Positions 32,204 through 45,053 of a stretch of 64,000 bases of DNA are shown one piece after another. Positions within the stretch are counted from its first letter, which is position 1, and each line of letters starts with the position of its first letter. Below the pieces are notes generated by a model. It did not search any database. It was given only the letters and a program-made list of their open reading frames with translations, and was not told the origin of the DNA. The translations under genes and the position numbers were made by a program. Source of the DNA: Ectobius pallidus (taxonomy: Eukaryota > Arthropoda > Insecta > Blattodea > Ectobiidae); the NCBI GenBank assembly GCA_964059195.1, contig CAXKWD010000006.1, positions 179,302,825 to 179,366,824 of the forward strand, in the 5' to 3' direction.

Positions 32204-34046
32204 ATAATAATCTTTTGTTTGTTTTTAACAGATAATCTACTGTGTGCTGGCGATAACACATGTATAACCCTGAGGATTACATAGCATGAACTAAGAAGAT
32301 AGAAGAGTAAGATCTGGCTTCTGGCTGTGATGCGGTCAACAATATTTCCACATCCTGTGTCAGTACATAGAAAAGATGAGTATTCTTCCATTTTAAGAAA
32401 TTCAATTTTACAAAGTTTAGAGTTTATTAGTTTAAACTTCCAACATCTGATTAAATCCATAATTTCATAATTTTTTCTGCCTCTTCTAGTTGCTGTAATT
32501 AAAGAATAGGCAGAGTAGTTTATACTACTTCAGAGTAGTTCAGATTAACTGGCACTAACATTACTAAAGGCATTTAGATAACACAATGCTTTTCTTTATA
32601 AATTTGAAAAGTTTTAATTCACTTTTAAAAGTTTTGTAACATTAGTATTTTTAGTGCACAAAATGCTACAGTTCAAAACAATTTTAAAAGTCCCAAGAAT
32701 TTTCAGTTGTTCACTCAGACTAAACTTCCAACTACTGATTCCATCGATATTCTCATCATCTTTTCTGTTTCCAAATGAAGCATTGTTCTTTTATTGTTGC
32801 TGAAGTTAATTAGTAGTTAGAGTAGTTAAAGAGCAATTTGTTGTAGCTAGCCCTAACAATACTAAAATGGTAGTTAGATAAGACAATGCTTCCTTATGAA
32901 ATTGAAAAGTTTTAATTCACTCCATAAAGTTCTGTAAGTTGAATATCATATGCACATAAAACTCTAATTTTTCAACAGTTTTAAATATCCCAAGAAATTT
33001 CAATGATTCACTCTAGTCTACCCTTGCTTATTGCTTAAAATATTAATCTTTTGTTCTTTTGTAACAGATATACTACTCTGTGCAGTACAACCCTGAGGAA
33101 TACAAAGCGTGAAATAAGAAGATAAAATAGTAAGAGTGTCCTTTCTACAAATCTGCAAATGAGGGCTCCTGGCTGTCGTCTTGCTGTGGTGTGGTCAACA
33201 ATAGTTCTAAATGTAAGATAACATTCCATGTCATTACATAGAAAACATCAGTATTTTTCCATTTTAAGAAATGCTATTTTACTAAGTTTAGAGTTCATAA
33301 GTTTAAAGTTTGAACTTCTGATTCCATCCATATTTTTATCATCTTTTATACTACAAATGAAGCATTGTCCTCTTGAACTTGCTGTAGTTAAAGAGTAGTT
33401 GAAATTCACTAATAGAAGTTTTGTAACTTGAATATTTTTAATACATATAATGCTAAGAAGGGCCCAAGAAGTTTGAATTATTCACACTGAGTATTACTCT
33501 TGCTTACTATTAAAAATCATAATAATTTGTTCATTTGTTTCAGATATACTACCATGAACTTATATACAACCCTGAGGACTACAAAGCATGAACTAAAAGA
33601 TAGAATAGTAAGATTGTCCTTTCTACAAGTCTACACCTCAAAGAAGAGTAAGTGTGTCCTTCTACAAGACTGCACCTCTAAGAAGAGTAAGAGTGTCCTT
33701 TCTACAAGCCTACACCTCTATGCACAGGTAAAATATTTTGGTGTTTTTCAGTAACACCTTTTATATTTCACAACCTAGAATATATTTTATATTTCTGCTA
33801 CCACAAATTAACATTTTACAGAAAGAATACTTTAGGTTCTGGTCATATATAATGTAATGCTAATTTTGCAAAAATTTTTAATTTCCCAAGAAATTTCAAT
33901 GATACACTCTGAGTATTAATGTACCCTTGCTTATTGTTTAAAATAATAATCTTTTGTTTGTTTTTAACAGACATACTACTGTGTGCTGGTGGTTACACTT
34001 GTACAATCCTGAGGAATACAAAGCGCAAAATAAGAAGATAAAAGAG

Positions 34047-35553
34047 AAAGTATAAATTGATTGAAACTGTTATTAAAACTTTAGTACAGTGGATAAAATT
34101 CTACCCTCGAACAGTCACTACGTTTCAGCCTGACCTCCAGGCCTTCCTCAGGTGAACTAGAAACTACTCGCATGTTGGTACGTTGTCCATGCTGGAAGGG
34201 ATCTCTGCCGTGGTCCCGTGCCAGTTCGGAAAACCACCCTGCTCACAGTCATCCTCCATACCATCGTTGTGTAACATAAAGGTGGTATCCCTGTGGTGTA
34301 CTTCCATCCATTCTCTCAGGATTTTGTATTCTGCAGGCATCGCTACATGAATGGGGGGGAAATTTTGGTGTTGTAGTTCCCTTTGCGAATCTCCTGACGA
34401 TGTCCAACCCATCATCGCCTAGGTCTCCTTCATAGTTGTTGAGGAGTTTCCTCGTTCTCCTGATAATATGAAAGGCTTCGCATATCTTCCTCCGAGTAAC
34501 GTCTTTTTCTACCTCTAAAATTTCAAAACCGCCGAATTGATGATTTTTTCAACCATATGCTGACTTAGGCCGGTATTGGTATTTTTGTTCCTTACATCGC
34601 GCTCATGTTCTCGGAGCCTTGCGGTAAACGACCTCCTGGTCTCCCCAATGTAAACACCATCACAATCTTTACAGTTTATTGCATATACATCTGGTTTTTA
34701 ATTTTTCCCGGTTTCAATCCCAAACCTTTTATATTGCGAAAACATGTTCTCTATGGTCTTTCCTGACTTGTAGGCCGGCATTCAAGTCAGGAAGGACTAT
34801 GGAGAACATGTTTTCGCGATATAAAATGTTTGGGATTGAAACCGGGAAAAATGAATAACCAGGTGTGTATGCAATAACCTGTAAAGATTGTGATGGTGTT
34901 TACATTGGGGAGATCGGTAGGTCATTTACCGTAAGGCTCCGAGAACATGAGCGCGATGTAAGGAACAAAAATACCAATACCGGCCTAAGTCAGCATATGG
35001 TTGAAAACAATCATCAAATCGGCGGTTTTGAAATTTTAGAAGTAGAAAACGATGTTATTTGGAGGTAGATATGCGAGGCCTTTCATATTATCAGGAGAAC
35101 GGAGAAACTCTCAACAACTATGAAGGAGACCTAGGCGATGATTGGTTGGACATCGTCAGGAGATTCACAAAGGGAACAACAACACCAAAATTTCCCCCGT
35201 TTACGTAGCGACTCCCGCAGAATACGAAATCCCGAGAGAATGGATCAAAGTAACCCACAGTGATACCACATTTATGTTACGCGCCGAGGAAACGGAGGAT
35301 GACTGTGCACAGGGTGGTTTTCCAAACTGGCACGAGTGCACGGCAGAGACCCTTTCCAGCATGGACAACGTACCAACATGCGAGTAGATTTTAGTTCACC
35401 TGGTTAAGGCCTGGAGGTCATGCTGAAACGTAGTGACTGTTCAAAGGTAGAATTTTATCCACTGTACTAAAGTTTTAATAACAGTTTTAATCAATTCATA
35501 TTTATAACCAGTGGGAAGAGTTGGACCTGGGTTGTGAATTACCTGGTATGTTG
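34047..35553. mobile_element. Penelope-like inverted pair (U2)
   Basis: Same structure as U1. Endonuclease pieces at 34865-35068 and 35142-35387 (+) and 34164-34415 (-). Confidence 0.8.
34113..34157 (-). ncRNA. Hammerhead-like motif (U2)
   Basis: Same core as 27522-27566, unchanged. Confidence 0.5.
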
Positions 35554-36701
35554 AAAAGAGTAAGAGTGTCCTTCCTACAAATCTGCAATTGAGGGCTCCT
35601 GGTTGCCGTCTGGCTGTGGTGTGGTCAACAATAGTTCTAAGTGTAAGTCACATTCCATGTCATTACATAGAAAAGATCTGTATTCTTCCATTTTAAGAAA
35701 TGCTATTTTACAAAGTATAGAGTTCATAAGTTTAACGTTCGAACTTATGATTAGATCCATATTTTCATCATCTTTTCTACTACAAATGAAGCATTGTCCT
35801 CTTAGTTGGGTACCTTATGTCATCCCGTGGGCTCCTGCGTGAAGAATGCAACACACCTATATTTTGAGTTTCTATGAAGTCTAAGGATACCCGAACCACT
35901 TGATGCTACTCTGGGGGTCGCGTCTGAGTTTCGTGATGACTTCATCAAAATAGCGGACATCAATGACATGTCGCATGTCACAGAAATGGCCATAAAGTAT
36001 AAACTATTTGTGATAGAGACTTGGAAAAAACGGTTTTGAAATCACAATGAAATGCTCTACGATATTGTTTCTTACACATATGGAACTAAGATGGCATTCT
36101 ACCAAAATATCACACTTTTTGTTGGAAAAATGAAAAAAAATGGTCCTGTAGAATGTGTTCTCTTGAAATTTCGATAGAAGATGATACCATGCCATAAACT
36201 ACATGTAATCAAAATTTTTGAGGAGTTTAATAATGATTCTATTCCCGTTTACCAGAAGTTTCCAACGTCAATAGTTTTAATTCTGTTGTAGTTTTTGTAA
36301 AACAAACAGCAATCTCCAAATTTCAATATGCTTTCTCCTGAAGATTTTAAGCTTTATTATGTCTAAGGATACCCGAATCACTCGATGCTGCTCTAGCGGT
36401 CGTGTCCGAGTCACGTGATGACTTCATCAAAATTTCGGTCTTCAATAACGTGTTGTGTTTCACAGAAATGAATATAAACTGAAAACTATTTGTAAAGGAG
36501 ACTTGCAGAAAAATGTTATTTTGAAATGGGAATAAACTGGTAATGTAATCATAACTGAATAAATTTTGCTGTTGTGTTTCTGCATGCTGCACATTAAAAT
36601 CTTGAATTATGATTGCACACATGAAACGGATAGAATACAATTAAACTGGTAACACTTAGCCTATCCCTAGACTGCTCGGAGTGTATTTCTGTTTTCTGTT
36701 A

Positions 36702-37741
36702 AAGTAAAACTTGTTCAAAGCGGAATCGTATGGGACCAAAAGAATTTTCCAAATTGGGCAAGTTTCCGGATTACACAAATTACACTAGGCTACATAAATG
36801 TTATCAATTACTGAACCATGCACCACAAATGTGAATTTGTAATATGGAAATACTGTAATTAATTATGAACCTTAATTTCTGTACAGCATCACTTTATTTA
36901 AATACAGTAAAATACTACACTATTATTAATGGTTAATAACACTAACACAATATAATTATGCAATTACTGTAGGCTAAATGTTTTCTTGCCTCATTATCCC
37001 AAGGTTTATTTCACTTTTGTTGCCACATATCAGGACATGGGTCCGGACAAAGGCAAGTTTTTAGCCCGTGCATTTACAAACCATTCCCACACTATTTCAT
37101 TAATTTCTTCATTTCCCGTCTTCTTTTCTTTTCTCTTCATTTGTCCGTTCCCCTTCATCCACTCCTCCCTTATCTTATCTTTGTTCTTTAAAGTTTCGTA
37201 AATTTGCGTTTTACTACATTTGAAACGCAAAATTATTTCGTGCACAGAAAGTTTGTGTCTCTCACCTTCATTTTTTCATTGAGCGTGAGCGATACGTACT
37301 TTTTGTTCGACATGATGCTACAAGCAGTACAAGCCAACTGAAACTGAAGCCTGGCGGAAAATATAAAACAAAGCAGGTAGCAAATTTCTTGACTACCGGG
37401 TAAATTCCATTGTTGGGCGAAACATAAGCCACCGCCGTGTATACTCTAACCGAACTCTCAGGGCTGTACAATATCCGTACTAAGAAGTAACGTGTTCACA
37501 CAGACATATTATCAAAATATATATTGTAATGCAGTAGAACATACAATGCTGCTTTTCCGCATTATAGAATAAATTGCTACTAAAATCTTAATTTTTGCAT
37601 TCCGTTTCCGCGTTAAGCACTTTCCGTTTTATACAAAATATTGACATTTAAAAATGTATTGCATGAGTTGGGACTGAAATATTTGTACGCTTTGGACAGA
37701 TTTCCAGATTATACACGTGCCGCTTTGAACAAGTTTCACTG
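36702..37741 (-). mobile_element. Tigger/pogo-like element (U2)
   Basis: Same ends and TA flanks as in U1; HTH fragment only. Confidence 0.7.
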
Positions 37742-38471
37742 TACTTAATTAATAAGGTTAAATTTCCACAAACGTGTAAGAAATCAAATAGGCGAGTGCA
37801 TTGCAGTATTCAAATATTTCGGTGTTATTCATTAACACATTTGGTATTTCACAACTTAGAATATATTTTATATTTCTGCTCCCACTAATTAACATTTTAG
37901 AAAAGAAATACTTTAGGTTCTGGTCACATATATTATAATGCTAATTTTGCAACAAATTTAAAGGCACCAAGAAATTTCAATGATTCACTCTAAGTATTAA
38001 TGTACCCTTGCTTATTGCTTAAAATAATAATTTTTTTTTCTTTGTAATAGATATACTACTTTGTGCTGGCGGTTACACATGTACAACCCTGAGGACTACA
38101 AACCATGAACTAAAAGATGGAGGAGTAAGAGTGTTCTTTCTACAAGTCTGCACCTCAAAGAAGAGTAAGAGTGTCCTTTCTACAAGTCTGCACCTCTAAG
38201 AAGAGTACTAGTGTCCTTTCTACAAGCCTACACCTCTATGCACAGGTAAAATATTTTGGTGTTATTCAGTAACACCTTTTATATTTCGCAACCTAGAATA
38301 TATTTTATATTTCTGTTACCACAAATTAACATTTTACAGAAGGAATACTTTAGGTTTTGGTCATATATAATATAATGCTAATTTTGCAAACATTTTAAAA
38401 GTCCCAAGAAATTTCAATGATACACTCTGAGTATTAATGTACCCGTGCTTGTTGTTTAAAATAATAATCTT

Positions 38472-38794
38472 AAAAAAAAAAACTTTGTGGAACTTTATAC
38501 AGTAAAGCAACTATAATAATATTAATTTATTATATGAGTTGACATAAACACACTTTTTGCTTCATTTACCATATTTTTGGTATGACGCGTTTCAAGGATC
38601 CTCCTCCCAATTTTCAAATTTGACAGAGTTCTGTAATTAACAAAGTTGTTGAATATTAAACACTTTAGGCCTCACTTTTCCTTTGACAGGGTATTTGAAA
38701 ATGGGGAGGAGGCTCCTTGAAACGCGTTATACCAAAAATATGGTAAGCGAAGCAAAAAGTGTGTTTATGTCAACTCATATAGTAAATTAATTTT
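38472..38794. mobile_element. Snapback element in U3
   Basis: Flanked by ATAATAATCTT at 38461-38471 and 38795-38805. Confidence 0.8.
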
Positions 38795-40639
38795 ATAATA
38801 ATCTTTTGTTTGTTTTTAACAGATAATCTACTGTGTGCTGGCGATAACACATGTATAACCCTGAGGATTACATAGCATGAACTAAGAAGATAGAAGAGTA
38901 AGATCTGGCTTCTGGCTGTGATGCGGTCAACAATATTTCCACATCCTGTGTCAGTACATAGAAAAGATGAGTATTCTTCCATTTTAAGAAATTCAATTTT
39001 ACAAAGTTTAGAGTTTATTAGTTTAAACTTCCAACATCTGATTAAATCCATAATTTCATAATTTTTTCTGCCTCTTCTAGTTGCTGTAATTAAAGAATAG
39101 GCAGAGTAGTTTATACTACTTCAGAGTAGTTCAGATTAACTGGCACTAACATTACTAAAGGCATTTAGATAACACAATGCTTTTCTTTATAAATTTGAAA
39201 AGTTTTAATTCACTTTTAAAAGTTTTGTAACATTAGTATTTTTAGTGCACAAAATGCTACAGTTCAAAACAATTTTAAAAGTCCCAAGAATTTTCAGTTG
39301 TTCACTCAGACTAAACTTCCAACTACTGATTCCATCGATATTCTCATCATCTTTTCTGTTTCCAAATGAAGCATTGTTCTTTTATTGTTGCTGAAGTTAA
39401 TTAGTAGTTAGAGTAGTTAAAGAGCAATTTGTTGTAGCTAGCCCTAACAATACTAAAATGGTAGTTAGATAAGACAATGCTTCCTTATGAAATTGAAAAG
39501 TTTTAATTCACTCCATAAAGTTCTGTAAGTTGAATATCATATGCACATAAAACTCTAATTTTTCAACAGTTTTAAATATCCCAAGAAATTTCAATGATTC
39601 ACTCTAGTCTACCCTTGCTTATTGCTTAAAATATTAATCTTTTGTTCTTTTGTAACAGATATACTACTCTGTGCAGTACAACCCTGAGGAATACAAAGCG
39701 TGAAATAAGAAGATAAAATAGTAAGAGTGTCCTTTCTACAAATCTGCAAATGAGGGCTCCTGGCTGTCGTCTTGCTGTGGTGTGGTCAACAATAGTTCTA
39801 AATGTAAGATAACATTCCATGTCATTACATAGAAAACATCAGTATTTTTCCATTTTAAGAAATGCTATTTTACTAAGTTTAGAGTTCATAAGTTTAAAGT
39901 TTGAACTTCTGATTCCATCCATATTTTTATCATCTTTTATACTACAAATGAAGCATTGTCCTCTTGAACTTGCTGTAGTTAAAGAGTAGTTGAAATTCAC
40001 TAATAGAAGTTTTGTAACTTGAATATTTTTAATACATATAATGCTAAGAAGGGCCCAAGAAGTTTGAATTATTCACACTGAGTATTACTCTTGCTTACTA
40101 TTAAAAATCATAATAATTTGTTCATTTGTTTCAGATATACTACCATGAACTTATATACAACCCTGAGGACTACAAAGCATGAACTAAAAGATAGAATAGT
40201 AAGATTGTCCTTTCTACAAGTCTACACCTCAAAGAAGAGTAAGTGTGTCCTTTCTACAAGACTGCACCTCTAAGAAGAGTAAGAGTGTCCTTTCTACAAG
40301 CCTACACCTCTATGCACAGGTAAAATATTTTGGTGTTTTTCAGTAACACCTTTTATATTTCACAACCTAGAATATATTTTATATTTCTGCTACCACAAAT
40401 TAACATTTTACAGAAAGAATACTTTAGGTTCTGGTCATATATAATGTAATGCTAATTTTGCAAAAATTTTTAATTTCCCAAGAAATTTCAATGATACACT
40501 CTGAGTATTAATGTACCCTTGCTTATTGTTTAAAATAATAATCTTTTGTTTGTTTTTAACAGACATACTACTGTGTGCTGGTGGTTACACTTGTACAATC
40601 CTGAGGAATACAAAGCGCAAAATAAGAAGATAAAAGAGA

Positions 40640-42145
40640 AAGTATAAATTGATTGAAACTGTTATTAAAACTTTAGTACAGTGGATAAAATTCTACCCTC
40701 GAACAGTCACTACGTTTCAGCCTGACCTCCAGGCCTTCCTCAGGTGAACTAGAAACTACTCGCATGTTGGTACGTTGTCCATGCTGGAAGGGGTCTCTGC
40801 CGTGGTCCCGTGCCAGTTCGGAAAACCACCCTGCTCACAGTCATCCTCCATACCATCGTTGTGTAACATAAAGGTGGTATCCCTGTGGTGTACTTCCATC
40901 CATTCTCTCAGGATTTTGTATTCTGCAGGCATCGCTACATGAATGGGGGGGAAATTTTGGTGTTGTAGTTCCCTTTGCGAATCTCCTGACGATGTCCAAC
41001 CCATCATCGCCTAGGTCTCCTTCATAGTTGTTGAGGAGTTTCCTCGTTCTCCTGATAATATGAAAGGCTTCGCATATCTTCCTCCGAGTAACGTCTTTTT
41101 CTACCTCTAAAATTTCAAAACCGCCGAATTGATGATTTTTTCAACCATATGCTGACTTAGGCCGGTATTGGTATTTTTGTTCCTTACATCGCGCTCATGT
41201 TCTCGGAGCCTTGCGGTAAACGACCTCCTGGTCTCCCCAATGTAAACACCATCACAATCTTTACAGTTTATTGCATATACATCTGGTTTTTAATTTTTCC
41301 CGGTTTCAATCCCAAACCTTTTATATTGCGAAAACATGTTCTCTATGGTCTTTCCTGACTTGTAGGCCGGCATTCAAGTCAGGAAGGACTATGGAGAACA
41401 TGTTTTCGCGATATAAAATGTTTGGGATTGAAACCGGGAAAAATGAATAACCAGGTGTGTATGCAATAACCTGTAAAGATTGTGATGGTGTTTACATTGG
41501 GGAGATCGGTAGGTCATTTACCGTAAGGCTCCGAGAACATGAGCGCGATGTAAGGAACAAAAATACCAATACCGGCCTAAGTCAGCATATGGTTGAAAAC
41601 AATCATCAAATCGGCGGTTTTGAAATTTTAGAAGTAGAAAACGATGTTATTTGGAGGTAGATATGCGAGGCCTTTCATATTATCAGGAGAACGGAGAAAC
41701 TCTCAACAACTATGAAGGAGACCTAGGCGATGATTGGTTGGACATCGTCAGGAGATTCACAAAGGGAACAACAACACCAAAATTTCCCCCGTTTACGTAG
41801 CGACTCCCGCAGAATACGAAATCCCGAGAGAATGGATCAAAGTAACCCACAGTGATACCACATTTATGTTACGCGCCGAGGATACGGAGGATGACTGTGC
41901 ACAGGGTGGTTTTCCAAACTGGCACGGGTGCACGGCAGAGACCCTTTCCAGCATGGACAACGTACCAACATGCGAGTAGATTTTAGTTCACCTGGTTAAG
42001 GCCTGGAGGTCATGCTGAAACGTAGTGACTGTTCAAAGGTAGAATTTTATCCACTGTACTAAAGTTTTAATAACAGTTTTAATCAATTCATATTTATAAC
42101 CAGTGGGAAGAGTTGGACCTGGGTTGTGAATTACCTGGTATGTTG
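40640..42145. mobile_element. Penelope-like inverted pair (U3)
   Basis: Endonuclease pieces at 41457-41660 and 41734-41979 (+) and 40756-41007 (-). Confidence 0.8.
40705..40749 (-). ncRNA. Hammerhead-like motif (U3)
   Basis: Same core as in U1, unchanged. Confidence 0.5.
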
Positions 42146-43293
42146 AAAAGAGTAAGAGTGTCCTTCCTACAAATCTGCAATTGAGGGCTCCTGGTTGCCG
42201 TCTGGCTGTGGTGTGGTCAACAATAGTTCTAAGTGTAAGTCACATTCCATGTCATTACATAGAAAAGATCTGTATTCTTCCATTTTAAGAAATGCTATTT
42301 TACAAAGTATAGAGTTCATAAGTTTAACGTTCGAACTTATGATTAGATCCATATTTTCATCATCTTTTCTACTACAAATGAAGCATTGTCCTCTTAGTTG
42401 GGTACCTTATGTCATCCCGTGGGCTCCTGCGTGAAGAATGCAACACACCTATATTTTGAGTTTCTATGAAGTCTAAGGATACCCGAACCACTTGATGCTA
42501 CTCTGGGGGTCGCGTCTGAGTTTCGTGATGACTTCATCAAAATAGCGGACATCAATGACATGTCGCATGTCACAGAAATGGCCATAAAGTATAAACTATT
42601 TGTGATAGAGACTTGGAAAAAACGGTTTTGAAATCACAATGAAATGCTCTACGATATTGTTTCTTACACATATGGAACTAAGATGGCATTCTACCAAAAT
42701 ATCACACTTTTTGTTGGAAAAATGAAAAAAAATGGTCCTGTAGAATGTGTTCTCTTGAAATTTCGATAGAAGATGATACCATGCCATAAGCTACATGTAA
42801 TCAAAATTTTTGAGGAGTTTAATAATGATTCTATTCCCGTTTACCAGAAGTTTCCAACGTCAATAGTTTTAATTCTGTTGTAGTTTTTGTAAAACAAACA
42901 GCAATCTCCAAATTTCAATATGCTTTCTCCTGAAGATTTTAAGCTTTATTATGTCTAAGGATACCCGAATCACTTGATGCTGCTCTAGCGGTCGTGTCCG
43001 AGTCACGTGATGACTTCATCAAAATTTCGGTCTTCAATAACGTGTTGTGTTTCACAGAAATGAATATAAACTGAAAACTATTTGTAAAGGAGACTTGCAG
43101 AAAAATGTTATTTTGAAATGGGAATAAACTGGTAATGTAATCATAACTGAATAAATTTTGCTGTTGTGTTTCTGCATGCTGCACATTAAAATCTTGAATT
43201 ATGATTGCACACATGAAACGGATAGAATACAATTAAACTGGTAACACTTAGCCTATCCCTAGACTGCTCGGAGTGTATTTCTGTTTTCTGTTA

Positions 43294-44333
43294 AAGTAAA
43301 ACTTGTTCAAAGCGGAATCGTATGGGACCAAAAGAATTTTCCAAATTGGGCAAGTTTCCGGATTACACAAATTACACTAGGCTACATAAATGTTATCAAT
43401 TACTGAACCATGCACCACAAATGTGAATTTGTAATATGGAAATACTGTAATTAATTATGAACCTTAATTTCTGTACAGCATCACTTTATTTAAATACAGT
43501 AAAATACTACACTATTATTAATGGTTAATAACACTAACACAATATAATTATGCAATTACTGTAGGCTAAATGTTTTCTTGCCTCATTATCCCAAGGTTTA
43601 TTTCACTTTTGTTGCCACATATCAGGACATGGGTCCGGACAAAGGCAAGTTTTTAGCCCGTGCATTTACAAACCATTCCCACACTATTTCATTAATTTCT
43701 TCATTTCCCGTCTTCTTTTCTTTTCTCTTCATTTGTCCGTTCCCCTTCATCCACTCCTCCCTTATCTTATCTTTGTTCTTTAAAGTTTCGTAAATTTGCG
43801 TTTTACTACATTTGAAACGCAAAATTATTTCGTGCACAGAAAGTTTGTGTCTCTCACCTTCATTTTTTCATTGAGCGTGAGCGATACGTACTTTTTGTTC
43901 GACATGATGCTACAAGCAGTACAAGCCAACTGAAACTGAAGCCTGGCGGAAAATATAAAACAAAGCAGGTAGCAAATTTCTTGACTACCGGGTAAATTCC
44001 ATTGTTGGGCGAAACATAAGCCACCGCCGTGTATACTCTAACCGAACTCTCAGGGCTGTACAATATCCGTACTAAGAAGTAACGTGTTCACACAGACATA
44101 TTATCAAAATATATATTGTAATGCAGTAGAACATACAATGCTGCTTTTCCGCATTATAGAATAAATTGCTACTAAAATCTTAATTTTTGCATTCCGTTTC
44201 CGCGTTAAGCACTTTCCTTTTTATACAAAATATTGACATTTAAAAATGTATTGCATGAGTTGGGACTGAAATATTTGTACGCTTTGGACAGATTTCCGGA
44301 TTATACACATGCCGCTTTGAACAAGTTTCACTG
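43294..44333 (-). mobile_element. Tigger/pogo-like element (U3)
   Basis: Right flanking TA has mutated to TC. The same change occurs in U5, so U3 and U5 share a recent parent. Confidence 0.7.
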
Positions 44334-45053
44334 TCCTTAATTAATAAGGTTAAATTTCCACAAACGTGTAAGAAATCAAATAGGCGAGTGCATTGCAGTA
44401 TTCAAATATTTCGGTGTTATTCATTAACACATTTTGTATTTCACAACTTAGAATATATTTTATATTTCTGCTCCCACTAATTAACATTTTAGAAAAGAAA
44501 TACTTTAGGTTCTGGTCACATATATTATAATGCTAATTTTGCAACAAATTTAAAGGCACCAAGAAATTTCAATGATTCACTCTAAGTATTAATGTACCCT
44601 TGCTTATTGCTTAAAATAATAATTTTGTTTTTCTTTGTAATAGATATACTACTTTGTGCTGGCGGTTACACATGTACAACCCTGAGGACTACAAACCATG
44701 AACTAAAAGATGGAGGAGTAAGAGTGTTCTTTCTACAAGTCTGCACCTCAAAGAAGAGTAAGAGTGTCCTTTCTACAAGTCTGCACCTCTAAGAAGAGTA
44801 CTAGTGTTCTTTCTACAAGCCTACACCTCTATGCACAGGTAAAATATATTGGTGTTATTCAGTAACACCTTTTATATTTCGCAACCTAGAATATATTTTA
44901 TATTTCTGTTATCACAAATTAACATTTTACAGAAGGAATACTTTAGGTTCTGGTCATATATACTATAATGCTAATTTTGCAAACATTTTAAAAGTCCCAA
45001 GAAATTTCAAAGATACACTCTGAGTATTAATGTACCCTTGCTTATTGTTTAAA

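Larger units (their letters stand above)
31869..38460 (+). repeat. 6.59-kb tandem unit U2
   Basis: Nearly identical to U1 in content and order. Tigger-like element at 36702-37741. One base lost in the minisatellite of B4 (near 33659) lengthens that reading. Confidence 0.9.
38461..45053 (+). repeat. 6.59-kb tandem unit U3
   Basis: Snapback 38472-38794, Penelope pair 40640-42145, Tigger-like element 43294-44333. Same order as U1. Confidence 0.9.
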